Shown here in pieces: positions 8,202 through 16,171 of a stretch of DNA of 64,000 bases. Where the stretch lies: assembly GCF_000192475.1 (NCBI RefSeq), contig NZ_AEYW01000013.1:468507-532506 (forward strand), written 5' to 3'. The position numbers were made by a program, and so were the translations under genes. Position 1 is the first letter of the stretch; every line of letters starts with the position of its first letter. The notes beneath the pieces were generated by a model. It saw only the letters and a program-made list of their open reading frames with translations. It was not told the DNA's origin and did no database searches. The DNA is from Ruegeria conchae (GTDB lineage Bacteria; Pseudomonadota; Alphaproteobacteria; Rhodobacterales; Rhodobacteraceae).

Positions 8202-8513
8202 TCAGCGAATGACGATTTCATCGGCGCGGATCATGCCGAGGATAGATCGTGCCTGCTGATCCAGCAGGTCGAGGTCCAGATAGGTATCAGACAGGCGACG
8301 GGTCATATTTTCCATTCGCGCGATCTCATCCTGAAGCTGGGTAAGGTCGCGGGACAGCGCGTCACGTTCTGCCGCAATTTCCACACGTCGGAACAAGCCA
8401 TAATCCCCCTGCACGGCGGCAAAGGTGAAATAGACGCCTAACATAAAGGCGACCGAGTAGAATGCGAATGCCCCAAGACCGGGTCGATAGGAACGGGTCA
8501 CCTTATAAACCAC
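8202..8513 (-). CDS. Septum formation initiator, FtsB/DivIC family
   Basis: 103 residues: a short cytoplasmic N-terminus, one membrane helix (GAFAFYSVAFMLGVYFTFAAV, about 14-34), then a periplasmic coiled coil (residues about 42-80) and a short tail with LGMIRADEIVIR. This is the architecture of FtsB/DivIC, which bridges FtsL and FtsQ in the divisome. GTG is the likely start at 8513; a second GTG at 8501 is also possible. It lies between pgk and pdhA on the same strand, with 184 bases to pdhA that hold the pdh operator and promoter, so it is probably transcribed apart from pdh. Confidence 0.85.
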   Translation of the reverse strand: MVYKVTRSYRPGLGAFAFYSVAFMLGVYFTFAAVQGDYGLFRRVEIAAERDALSRDLTQLQDEIARMENMTRRLSDTYLDLDLLDQQARSILGMIRADEIVIR

Positions 8514-8567
8514 CGTAGAACGAACTGCCTCAAAACGTGCCCTTAGCGGGCATCTGCCTTCACTATG

Positions 8568-8600
8568 TCACAGGTGATTCGGCTTGTGAATCCCCTGTGA
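8568..8600 (-). terminator. Imperfect hairpin between pgk and ftsB-like gene
   Basis: TCACAGG-TG-ATTC and GAAT-CC-CCTGTGA form an 11-pair stem with a two-by-two internal bulge and a seven-base loop. It lies 30 bases downstream of the pgk stop codon and about 55 bases upstream of the start of the FtsB-like gene on the opposite side of the gap; no long T run follows. A terminator or 3'-end processing structure is possible. Confidence 0.35.
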
Positions 8601-8629
8601 GCAAAAAGGTCAGTCTGAGGATCGGCTAC

Positions 8630-9820
8630 TTACCGAACCAAAGCAGCGACGCCTGGCAGGGCCTTACCTTCCATCCATTCCAGGAACGCACCACCTGCGG
8701 TGGAGATATAGGAAAAATCTGCCGCTGCACCCGATGCGTTCAGCGCGGCCACCGTATCGCCTCCACCAGCGACTGAAGTCAGCTTGCCATCGCGGGTCAG
8801 TTCGGCAGCCTTCAGCGCGGCGGCATTGGTGGCGGCGTCGAACGGGGTCAGCTCGAACGCGCCTAGCGGGCCGTTCCAGATCAGAGTCTGGCTATTCTCC
8901 AGCACCTCAGACACTGCAGCGACGCTTTCGGGGCCAGCGTCCAGTATCATGGCGTCGGCAGGGCATTGATCTGCGGGCAGAACCTGATGCGGTGCGTTTG
9001 CCTCGAATGCCTCGGCCACGACGATGTCGCGCGGTAGGATAATCGTGCAGCCTGTAGATTCGGCTTTGTTCAGGATTTCGGCAGCGGTGTCGGTCATGGC
9101 GTGTTCGGCCAGAGATTTTCCGACGTCGATCCCTTTGGCCACCAGGAACGTATTGGCCATACCTCCGCCGATTACGAGGTAATCGACCTTCTCGATCAGG
9201 TTGCCCAACAGGTCCAGTTTGGTCGACACTTTCGCGCCACCGACAACGGCAGTGACGGGGCGATTGGGTGCACCCAACGCTGCCTCAAGCGCGCTGAGTT
9301 CCTGTTGCATCAGACGACCGGCGCAGGCGGGTAGCAGGCGGGCAAGCGCTTCGGTTGAGCTGTGCGCGCGGTGGGCGGCCGAGAAGGCGTCGTTGCAATA
9401 GACATCGCCCAGTTTTGCCATGCCTTGGGCAAGCGGGACGCTGTTCTTGGTTTCTTCGGTATGAAAACGGGTGTTTTCCAACAGCAGTACTTCGCCTGCG
9501 CCCAGCGATGCTGCGGCAGCTTCGGCCTCAGCACCGACGCAATCATCGGCGAACCGAACCGGTGTGCCAAAGGCGGTCTCGAGCGCCGGGACCAATTGCC
9601 TGAGAGACATCTCGGCGACGCGTTCGCCTTTCGGGCGACCGAAATGGGCCAGAAGGATCGGCTTGCCGTTTGCGGCGAGGATATCGCGCACGGTTGGCAC
9701 GATGCGCTGAATGCGGGTGTCATCCGTGACCACACCATCCGCGACGGGCACGTTGATATCCACACGTACCAGAACCCGTTTGCCGTTCAGTTCCATATCG
9801 TCCAGAGTTTTCCAGCCCAT
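8630..9820 (-). CDS. pgk: Phosphoglycerate kinase
   Basis: 396 residues. It catalyses the reversible phosphate transfer between 1,3-bisphosphoglycerate and ADP in glycolysis and gluconeogenesis. Visible family features: the N-terminal substrate site [14 protein letters not shown] (residues about 15-28), [35 protein letters not shown] in the middle, and the C-terminal nucleotide-binding [12 protein letters not shown]. Length is normal. It is transcribed away from the cyclophilin genes, sharing a 136-base intergenic region with them. Confidence 0.98.
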   Translation of the reverse strand: MGWKTLDDMELNGKRVLVRVDINVPVADGVVTDDTRIQRIVPTVRDILAANGKPILLAHFGRPKGERVAEMSLRQLVPALETAFGTPVRFADDCVGAEAEAAAASLGAGEVLLLENTRFHTEETKNSVPLAQGMAKLGDVYCNDAFSAAHRAHSSTEALARLLPACAGRLMQQELSALEAALGAPNRPVTAVVGGAKVSTKLDLLGNLIEKVDYLVIGGGMANTFLVAKGIDVGKSLAEHAMTDTAAEILNKAESTGCTIILPRDIVVAEAFEANAPHQVLPADQCPADAMILDAGPESVAAVSEVLENSQTLIWNGPLGAFELTPFDAATNAAALKAAELTRDGKLTSVAGGGDTVAALNASGAAADFSYISTAGGAFLEWMEGKALPGVAALVR

Positions 9821-9956
9821 CGTGTCTATCCTTGCCCATTACATCCAGTTTCAGGCGGTTCTTTTCCTGCATTTTGCCTTCAGGTCAATGCGTCACTTGG
9901 CATTCGCGCGTCTGCGTCATAGGTATTTGCGCAAGTTTCAAAGACAGGAGGGCCAG

Positions 9957-10463
9957 ATGGCCGAGATCAAAGACCCCGAAAACACGATCATCATCGAGCT
10001 GAAATACGGCAATGTCGTTATCGAACTGCTACCCGACGTGGCCCCTCAGCACTCGGCCCGCATGAAAGAGCTGGCGCGTGGTGGTGAATATGACAACGTC
10101 GCCTTCCACCGTGTGATCGATGGGTTCATGGCGCAAACCGGCGACGTGCAGCATGGCGACATGGAAGACGGGTTCAACATTCGTATGGCGGGCACCGGTG
10201 GGTCGTCGCTGCCGAACGTTCCGGCAGAATTCTCGAAATTGCCCCATGATCGCGGCACGTTGGGTGCGGCACGCTCGGCCAACCCGGATTCGGCAAACTC
10301 GCAATTTTTCATCAACTTCAAGGACAACCATTTCCTGAACGGTCAGTACACCGTTTATGGCCGCGTCATCGATGGGATGGAGCATGTGGACGCGATTGTG
10401 CGTGGTGAGCCGCCTGCGAGCCCTGACCGGATGATCAGCGTGAAGGTGGCCGCCGATGCATAA
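9957..10463 (+). CDS. Cytoplasmic peptidyl-prolyl cis-trans isomerase (cyclophilin)
   Basis: 168 residues from ATG at 9957, preceded by GACAGGAGGG at a good distance; the frame is open further upstream but this start has the ribosome binding site. The cyclophilin core is complete: FHRVIDGFMAQTGD (with the catalytic Arg and Phe/Met/Gln), GTLGAARSANPDSANSQFFI and the following NGQYTVYGRVIDGM. There is no signal peptide, so it acts in the cytoplasm. It overlaps by eight bases the next gene, a periplasmic paralogue, and the two look like a tandem duplication followed by relocation of one copy. Confidence 0.93.
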   Translation: MAEIKDPENTIIIELKYGNVVIELLPDVAPQHSARMKELARGGEYDNVAFHRVIDGFMAQTGDVQHGDMEDGFNIRMAGTGGSSLPNVPAEFSKLPHDRGTLGAARSANPDSANSQFFINFKDNHFLNGQYTVYGRVIDGMEHVDAIVRGEPPASPDRMISVKVAADA

Positions 10464-11004
10464 GCTGGCTGCTGCATTCGTCGTGTTGGCCAGCCCTGCG
10501 ATGGCGACAGGCCTTGAGATCGAAATCGAAGGCGAGGGGGCGAATGGCACCGTTACGGTCGACCTCTTCGAAGACCTTGCGCCCAAGCATGTCGAGCAGA
10601 TTACCGCTCTGGCCGCTGGTGGTCAGTATGATGGCGTTGTGTTTCACCGCGTGATTGATGGTTTCATGGCTCAGACCGGTGATGTGCAACATGGCCGCGT
10701 TGGCGCGGACATGCGTCGCGCCGGAACAGGTGGCTCGAATCGCCCAGACCTGCCTGCTGAATTCTCGGACTACAATTTTGACCGGGGCGTTGTCGGCATG
10801 GCACGGGCACAGGATCCCAACAGCGCAAACTCGCAGTTCTTCATCATGTTCGAGCCCGGTCCGTTCCTGAACGGCCAATACACCGTTGTGGGTCAGGTCA
10901 CCGACGGGATGGACGTGGTTGATGCGATCAAGCGCGGCGATGGTCCGAACGGTGCTGTTATCGGTCAGCCCGATGCGATGAAAAAGGTCACTGTGACCGA
11001 ATAA
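10456..11004 (+). CDS. Periplasmic peptidyl-prolyl cis-trans isomerase (cyclophilin)
   Basis: 182 residues with an N-terminal signal peptide (MHKLAAAFVVLASPAMA, probable cleavage after residue 17), so the mature protein of about 165 residues should be periplasmic. It has the same cyclophilin motifs as its neighbour: FHRVIDGFMAQTGDVQHG, GVVGMARAQDPNSANSQFFI and NGQYTVVGQVTDGMDVVD. Its start codon lies inside the end of the upstream gene (eight-base overlap), so the two are translated together. A hairpin terminator follows. Confidence 0.93.
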   Translation: MHKLAAAFVVLASPAMATGLEIEIEGEGANGTVTVDLFEDLAPKHVEQITALAAGGQYDGVVFHRVIDGFMAQTGDVQHGRVGADMRRAGTGGSNRPDLPAEFSDYNFDRGVVGMARAQDPNSANSQFFIMFEPGPFLNGQYTVVGQVTDGMDVVDAIKRGDGPNGAVIGQPDAMKKVTVTE

Positions 11005-11010
11005 AAGTAA

Positions 11011-11038
11011 ACCCCGGCGCGCTTTTGCTGGCCGGGGG
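11011..11038. terminator. Hairpin between the cyclophilin operon and aquaporin gene
   Basis: CCCCGGC (11012-11018) pairs with GCCGGGG (11031-11037) across a 12-base loop, between two convergent genes. It may end transcription from both sides; there is no strong T run on either side. Confidence 0.5.
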
Positions 11039-11055
11039 TCCTTGATGCGGCTGGG

Positions 11056-11745
11056 TCAATCGTCGGCCGACATCGCCCGCCAGATCAGCGCGCCAATCGC
11101 GCCGCCGATCAAAGGTGCCACCCAGAACAGCCACAGCTGCGCCAATGCCGGACCATCGGCAAACAGCGCCACGCCAGTTGACCGGGCAGGGTTCACTGAT
11201 GTGTTCGTCACTGGTATCGAGATCAGGTGGATCAGCGTCAGCCCCAACCCGATGGCAATCGGCGCGAATCCTGCCGGAGCACCGCTGGACGTTGCCCCCA
11301 GAATGATCACGATGAAGAAGGCCGTCATGACGATTTCGATCACGAGGGCTGACATCATCGAATACCCTTCGGGCGAGGCCTCGCCATACCCGTTCGAGGC
11401 AAACCCTCCGACCCCCTCAAAACCCGGGGCTCCGCTGACGATAAGATAGAGGACCGCTGCTGCGGCGATTGCTCCGATCACCTGAGCGATCCAATAGGGG
11501 ATCAGATCTTTGGCGTCGAACCGCCCGCCTATCATTAGGCCAAGGCTGACTGCCGGGTTGAAGTGCCCGCCCGAGATATGCCCGACCGCGTAGGCCATGG
11601 TCAGCACTGTCAGGCCAAAGGCAAAGGAAACGCCCAGCCAGCCGATACCCACATCGGCGACACCCGCAGCCAGAACCGCGCTACCGCAGCCACCAAGTAC
11701 TAGCCAAAAAGTGCCAAAGAATTCAGCCATAAGTTTCGATGACAT
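11056..11745 (-). CDS. aqpZ: Aquaporin Z-type water channel
   Basis: 229 residues, starting at ATG 11745 with GGAGGA six bases upstream. The two half-helix signatures are complete: [11 protein letters not shown] in the first half and [11 protein letters not shown] in the second, each carrying the NPA motif, and six membrane helices are visible. The selectivity-filter region around [17 protein letters not shown] resembles AqpZ (water-selective) rather than glycerol facilitators, which have an Asp after the second NPAR. It lies alone, converging with the cyclophilin genes. Confidence 0.93.
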   Translation of the reverse strand: MSSKLMAEFFGTFWLVLGGCGSAVLAAGVADVGIGWLGVSFAFGLTVLTMAYAVGHISGGHFNPAVSLGLMIGGRFDAKDLIPYWIAQVIGAIAAAAVLYLIVSGAPGFEGVGGFASNGYGEASPEGYSMMSALVIEIVMTAFFIVIILGATSSGAPAGFAPIAIGLGLTLIHLISIPVTNTSVNPARSTGVALFADGPALAQLWLFWVAPLIGGAIGALIWRAMSADD

Positions 11746-11851
11746 GAAAAGTCCTCCAGAAAACAATGGCTTTCAGTATAATTCATAAAGTGCGTTTTGT
11801 GAAACTGACGTCTACGGGGAATTTCTTAGGCTCCTTCACAGCGTGTGGAAA

Positions 11852-12631
11852 CTATCCAGTGCGTCCGTAGAACGTCTGGCGCGCGCTTTCCGATAATGAG
11901 ATGCCGGGTTCAGTGTTGTAGGCGAGCACGGCAAGAATACGGGTCTGTTCACCCTCGTTTGGTGCAACCCGATGGATCGAATTCCGGCCGCGGAAGAACA
12001 CCAGCGTTCCAGCGCTGGCGTCAAGCCGATTAACTGGGGTACGGCCATCAAGGATGTCACCAACCGCGTCAAAGCTCATCTCACCGGCATCTGCATCGCG
12101 CATATCACGAACGTACTCAAATGACCCGCCGTGTTCCGGAGGTTGCACCATCAAAGTGATCGCGAATGAAGAGTTGTCGAAGTGCCAGCCCAACTCTTGG
12201 CCTTGCTCGGCAAAATGCAGGTTAATGGACGACAACGGATCGGCATATTCATACAGCGCGCCTTCTTCCAGCACGTCGCACAGAAAGGTGCGGAATACAT
12301 CGGAATCGTATAGCGCCCGCAGGGCGGAGGATTCGGCAATTTGATCGTCTGTCAGGCAACCTTTTGAGGATGTAACCAGCCTGTTGCGCGGGTGATCAGG
12401 ATTGTAGGCAGGGTCCATCGGGCTGAGATAGACCGTATGTTTTTCGGTCTTCGCATAAACCTTTTCCCGCTTGGCTAGACCTTCGGCCCGAATCGAGGAT
12501 ATCGCGCCCTCTTTGACAAAACCCGGCATCTCCAGCACACCGTCGCGTTGATAGCACTGTCTGAGTTTCGCGCAAAATTCCGCATCTTCGATCGGGTATG
12601 TGGTGAGGTCAACAATATCTGCCAGTTCCAT
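11852..12631 (-). CDS. Fe(II)/2-oxoglutarate-dependent oxygenase, HalD/BesD-like
   Basis: 259 residues, ATG at 12631 after a GGAGG site. The double-stranded beta-helix core carries the iron triad H150-x-D152 (GWHFDNSSFAITL) and H220 (RGRNSIHRVAP), with R231 as the likely 2-oxoglutarate anchor. The overall pattern resembles the HalD/BesD group of free-amino-acid halogenases and hydroxylases; halogenases have Gly in place of the Asp, whereas this one keeps HxD and is therefore predicted to hydroxylate. Substrate is unknown. A paralogue with the same layout lies at 47174-48019. The gene stands alone between aquaporin and the bactofilin terminator. Confidence 0.75.
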   Translation of the reverse strand: MELADIVDLTTYPIEDAEFCAKLRQCYQRDGVLEMPGFVKEGAISSIRAEGLAKREKVYAKTEKHTVYLSPMDPAYNPDHPRNRLVTSSKGCLTDDQIAESSALRALYDSDVFRTFLCDVLEEGALYEYADPLSSINLHFAEQGQELGWHFDNSSFAITLMVQPPEHGGSFEYVRDMRDADAGEMSFDAVGDILDGRTPVNRLDASAGTLVFFRGRNSIHRVAPNEGEQTRILAVLAYNTEPGISLSESARQTFYGRTG

Positions 12632-12696
12632 TGAGCCTCCAGGCCGTTGAGTGCAATATTCCCAACCGGTGTAGGGCTTATTCTGTAACCGAGAAA

Positions 12697-12729
12697 CAAA
12701 AAAACGCCGCGATCAGGATCGCGGCGTTT
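12697..12729 (-). terminator. Strong intrinsic terminator of the M23-bactofilin operon
   Basis: A perfect 13-pair stem (AAACGCCGCGATC / GATCGCGGCGTTT) with a two-base loop, followed on the minus strand by a run of seven T residues (A tract at 12698-12704). It lies 24 bases after the bactofilin stop codon. Confidence 0.9.
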
Positions 12730-12752
12730 CAGCAGGACAGAATGACCTGTCG

Positions 12753-13253
12753 TTATTGTTTGACTTCTGCCGCAGGGTTGGCACCCGACTTGCCGCCGCG
12801 ACCGGGGTTCAGCGGGTCGTCCTGACGCTGGACCGAACCTTCGAAATGCGCGCCGCTTTCGATGGCGATGGTCTTGTGGATGATGTCACCTTCGACCCGT
12901 GCGGTCGAGGTCAGGCGGACCTTCAAGCCACGTACGCGGCCCACGATGCGGCCATTGACGACGACGTCATCGGCAGTAACTTCACCCTTGATGGTTGCAG
13001 TCTCGCCGATGGTCAGCAGATGGGCACGGATGTCACCTTCTACGGTGCCTTCAACCTGGATATCGCCCGAGGTTTTCAGGTTTCCGGTGATGTGAAGATC
13101 CGAGGACAGGACCGATGCGGGCGGCTTTGGCTTGGGCGGGGTGCTTGCCTTGGTTTCAGCCGGTGCAGGAGCCGCCGGAGTGGCCGGTGCGGCTGGTTTT
13201 GCTGCCTCAGTCTCTTTCGATCCGGGTTCGTTGATTTTGCTCTTAGAAAACAT
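12753..13253 (-). CDS. Bactofilin (polymer-forming cytoskeletal protein)
   Basis: 166 residues. An Ala/Pro/Lys-rich N-terminal stretch (to about residue 48) is followed by the bactofilin domain, a right-handed beta helix of short repeats (LHITGNLKTSGDIQVEGTVEG... and IKGEVTADDVVVNGRIVGRV), and a proline/glycine-rich tail. Bactofilins polymerise without nucleotides and localise cell-wall enzymes. Its start overlaps by 11 bases the end of the upstream M23 peptidase gene, a pairing repeatedly seen for bactofilins and consistent with a joint role in shaping peptidoglycan. Confidence 0.93.
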   Translation of the reverse strand: MFSKSKINEPGSKETEAAKPAAPATPAAPAPAETKASTPPKPKPPASVLSSDLHITGNLKTSGDIQVEGTVEGDIRAHLLTIGETATIKGEVTADDVVVNGRIVGRVRGLKVRLTSTARVEGDIIHKTIAIESGAHFEGSVQRQDDPLNPGRGGKSGANPAAEVKQ

Positions 13254-14592
13254 TTCTCGCAGCCTTGATGTAAGTCATTGGGTTAACAGGTTTTCCGTTC
13301 ACACGGACCTCGTAGTGCAGGTGTGTGCCGGTTGACCGTCCGGTGCTACCCATATCAGCAATATGATCCCCGCGCGAGACCCTTTGACCAACCTTTACGC
13401 GTACCTTGGTGTTATGAGCGTAAAGTGTCTCAATCCCAAAGGCGTGCTTGATCTTAACCAGCCGTCCGAAACCCGATTGCCAGCCTGCATGAGTGACAAC
13501 ACCATCGGCGGTCGCGAAGATATCGGTGCCCGAGGGGCCGGCAAAATCAGCGCCATTATGCATGCGGCGACCGCCGGTCTTGGGATCGCGCCGCGTACCG
13601 TAGCCGCTGGTGAAACGAACCGCTGCACGCACCGGGCTGGCGAAGGGGGCCTTTTCGGCAGCGATGCGATAGAGGTTCAGCTGGTCCATCTGTTCCAGCA
13701 GGATATTTGCGCGGATCTGGTCGGGGGTCAGTTCCTCACCGCGCGTACTAAGGGATAAAGGGGTCAGCGGACCGCCCATACCGCTATATCCGCGACGAAC
13801 CTCGTCGAGGATACGATCTGTGGGCATGCCCGCGTTGCGGAACATCTTGTCGAGGGGTTCGACCGAGATCACCATGGCCTCTTCCAACTGGCGGAAAATC
13901 TCGTCGCTGCGTTCCTGCATCAGACGAATTTCAAGTTCCAGCTCATCGCGCTGATGCAGCGCACCTTGTGCGTCAGCCGCAATCTGGTCGCGCTGTGCAG
14001 CGGTCCTAGCCAGAGCGTCTGTCATGAATGCCATTTGCGCGGGATTGGCCGATGCCGCCATATACGCAGAATCTCCATCGGCGCTTTGTTGCAGTTCGGC
14101 CAATTCAATTCGGGCGTCTTCACGCTGTTTCATCGTGGCGCGCAGTGTGGTCTGGATAACCTCGATGCCGGTCTCCAACTCGCGGCGGCGGTTCTCGGAT
14201 TCCAGTAACTCGGACTGCATGACCGAAATCTGTTCCAGCGCCGCGTTGAACCTGTCATGGGCGGCCAGAGCCTCGGCAGCGCGCGTATCGCGTTCATCCG
14301 ACAGGATATTCAGGCGCTCTTGATAGGTTGCTTGATCGCGCTTGGCTTGTTCCCGGAAATTGCCAGACCCAATACTGTCCATCAGCAGGATCGACGTGGC
14401 AATGGCGGTCCAGGCGACCATTACCCCGACACCAGCGACGGCGGCGATCTGGGTCTCCGAACTTAGCCGGATAAACCGTGTATCATTGTCAGATTTCAGA
14501 AAAACCCGGCGCTCTGGAAAGTGCCGCTCAAGCAGTGAGTGTAGTTTAATTGCCAGACGTGTCCGCACGCGTCCTACCTCAATTGTCCCCAT
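13243..14592 (-). CDS. M23-family peptidoglycan endopeptidase with coiled coil
   Basis: 449 residues. A basic N-terminus and one membrane helix (VAGVGVMVAWTAIATSILLMDSI, about 51-73) anchor the protein; residues about 80-240 are a long coiled coil; the C-terminal region has the LytM/M23 zinc peptidase domain with MHNGADFAG (HxxxD), YAHNTKVRVKVGQRV and THLHYEVRVNG (HxH). All zinc ligands are present, so it should cut peptide cross-links in peptidoglycan. It is translationally overlapped with bactofilin. An internal GTG at 14571 could be the real start. Confidence 0.92.
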   Translation of the reverse strand: MGTIEVGRVRTRLAIKLHSLLERHFPERRVFLKSDNDTRFIRLSSETQIAAVAGVGVMVAWTAIATSILLMDSIGSGNFREQAKRDQATYQERLNILSDERDTRAAEALAAHDRFNAALEQISVMQSELLESENRRRELETGIEVIQTTLRATMKQREDARIELAELQQSADGDSAYMAASANPAQMAFMTDALARTAAQRDQIAADAQGALHQRDELELEIRLMQERSDEIFRQLEEAMVISVEPLDKMFRNAGMPTDRILDEVRRGYSGMGGPLTPLSLSTRGEELTPDQIRANILLEQMDQLNLYRIAAEKAPFASPVRAAVRFTSGYGTRRDPKTGGRRMHNGADFAGPSGTDIFATADGVVTHAGWQSGFGRLVKIKHAFGIETLYAHNTKVRVKVGQRVSRGDHIADMGSTGRSTGTHLHYEVRVNGKPVNPMTYIKAARNVF

Positions 14593-14746
14593 GTCTCGGA
14601 GCCGGTCGTGAGTGAGTAGCCGCTCCTTGACGCGATTGCATAAAGGGGTCGGGGCATTCGGGCAAGTTTGTTAACCAATCGAGCGCTATGAACGGAGTTT
14701 TACCGCACGTGATCGGCGGGAATTTGCCGATAGCAGGCGTTTGCTG

Positions 14747-15586
14747 TCAGTCTGATACAACTCCGGGTGGTGGCAAGTCTTCAGTCAGGGGCCAATAGAA
14801 ATCAGGGGGCTGCCCGGCCTCGGCGCGCTTCTCTTCGTTGAAGGGTGGTTTCAGCGCTCCGTGGAAATAGCGGCGCACAAGGGCGTGAAACACATCCTTG
14901 GGATCCGCATTCTCGCGCCCGCACAGGAAGTGAAACCATTTCGAGCCATAGGCAACATGGCCAACTTCCTCGGCATAGATTACTTCAAGCGCGGCAACGG
15001 CGTCATCAGCGTTGGCCTTGCGGAAGATGCCTATCATGCCAGGGGTCACATCTAGCCCGCGCGCTTCAAGAACCATCGGGACCACGGCAAGGCGGCCCAT
15101 CAGGTCCTCGGCGGTGTCCTCGGCGGCGCGCCACATTCCCGCATGGGCGGGCAGGGCACCATAATGGCTGCCCATCTGTTCGAGGCAGTCGCAGACCATC
15201 TCGAAATGGCGCGATTCTTCTTCGGCACATTTCACCCAATCGTCATAGAAGCCGATGGGCATCGGCACATGGCCAAATCGGGCAATGATGTCCCAATGCA
15301 GGTCCACGGCGTTCAACTCTATATGCGCGACGGCGTGTAACAGCGCGATACGGCCCGCCTCGGACCCGGGCCGGCGGCGGGGCACATCCCGAGGAGACAA
15401 CAGTTCGGGCTTTTCAGGCCGCGCAGGGTAAATCGGTGGCTCGGCGGTGCCCACTTCGATCTTGGGCGCGTCGCCCTGCCGGGATGCAAACCAGGCAGCG
15501 GCGTATTGTTTGGACAGGGCGGTTTTCTCGCGTCCGACCGATGTGGTCAAAACCTCAGTCGCCATTTCGGTCAGTGTTTTTGACAC
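14747..15586 (-). CDS. Ferritin-like domain protein, DUF455 family
   Basis: 279 residues from GTG 15586, which follows AAGGGGG; an earlier start would run into the next gene. The sequence has the ferritin-like helical bundle with the repeated carboxylate/His motifs HAVAHIELNAVDLHWD, EESRHFEMV and YAEEVGHVAYGSKWF, which make a likely di-iron site. DUF455 proteins of this kind are found widely and resemble MiaE-type hydroxylases in fold, but the substrate is not known. It lies 64 bases after the bcp gene on the same strand and may share its transcript. Confidence 0.85.
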   Translation of the reverse strand: MSKTLTEMATEVLTTSVGREKTALSKQYAAAWFASRQGDAPKIEVGTAEPPIYPARPEKPELLSPRDVPRRRPGSEAGRIALLHAVAHIELNAVDLHWDIIARFGHVPMPIGFYDDWVKCAEEESRHFEMVCDCLEQMGSHYGALPAHAGMWRAAEDTAEDLMGRLAVVPMVLEARGLDVTPGMIGIFRKANADDAVAALEVIYAEEVGHVAYGSKWFHFLCGRENADPKDVFHALVRRYFHGALKPPFNEEKRAEAGQPPDFYWPLTEDLPPPGVVSD

Positions 15587-15650
15587 GCTTGCCCCCTTAC
15601 GCTGCAGTCCGCGCGGGTCATACCCTTGATGCCCGCGCGGGTCGAGAGGG

Positions 15651-16112
15651 TCAGAGTGCGCGCGCAGCCTCAAGCACTTCGTCCACATGACCCGGCACTT
15701 TCACCTTGCGCCAGATACGGGCAATTTTGCCCTCGGCATCGATCAGAAAGGTTGAACGTTCAATGCCCATCGATTTCCGCCCATACATGTTCTTTTCGAC
15801 CCAAACGCCATAATCCTCGCACACAGTCTGACCCTCATCGGACAAAAGTGGCGTGGTCAGGCCGTGCTTTGCGACGAATTTGTCGTGCTTTGCCACGGTA
15901 TCGCGAGAGATGCCGAAAACGTTAGCGCCCGCATCCGCAAAGGCTTGCAGTTGTTCCGAGAAACCGATGGATTCCTTAGTGCAGCCCGGCGTATCATCGC
16001 GGGGGTAGAAAAATAGAACGACGGCACGGTCGCGTTGTTCCGACAGGGACACCTCGCCGCCGCCATCGCGGGGCAGAGTAAAGTCGGGTGCTATGTCTGA
16101 GACTTCGGGCAT
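15651..16112 (-). CDS. bcp: Thioredoxin-dependent peroxiredoxin, Bcp/PrxQ type
   Basis: 153 residues from ATG 16112, with GGAG seven bases upstream. It reduces hydrogen and organic peroxides using thioredoxin. The peroxidatic cysteine is C44 in DDTPGCTKES; the position five residues later that carries the resolving cysteine in E. coli Bcp is not Cys here, and the only other cysteine is in GQTVCEDYG, so a different resolving arrangement is likely. Length and the rest of the fold (FFYPRDDTPG, RSTFLIDAEGKIARIWR) are normal. It is transcribed divergently from the large AsmA-like gene. Confidence 0.93.
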   Translation of the reverse strand: MPEVSDIAPDFTLPRDGGGEVSLSEQRDRAVVLFFYPRDDTPGCTKESIGFSEQLQAFADAGANVFGISRDTVAKHDKFVAKHGLTTPLLSDEGQTVCEDYGVWVEKNMYGRKSMGIERSTFLIDAEGKIARIWRKVKVPGHVDEVLEAARAL

Positions 16113-16171
16113 ATTCAAACTCCGGCTGGGAAACTAAAGGCTGGCGCTTATCATAGTGCGCGGACGGCAGG

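Noticed and set aside
11852..12631. Radical halogenase
   Set aside because: The iron site reads His-Phe-Asp; halogenases of this family need Gly or Ala in place of the Asp to make room for chloride. The same holds for the copy at 47174-48019.
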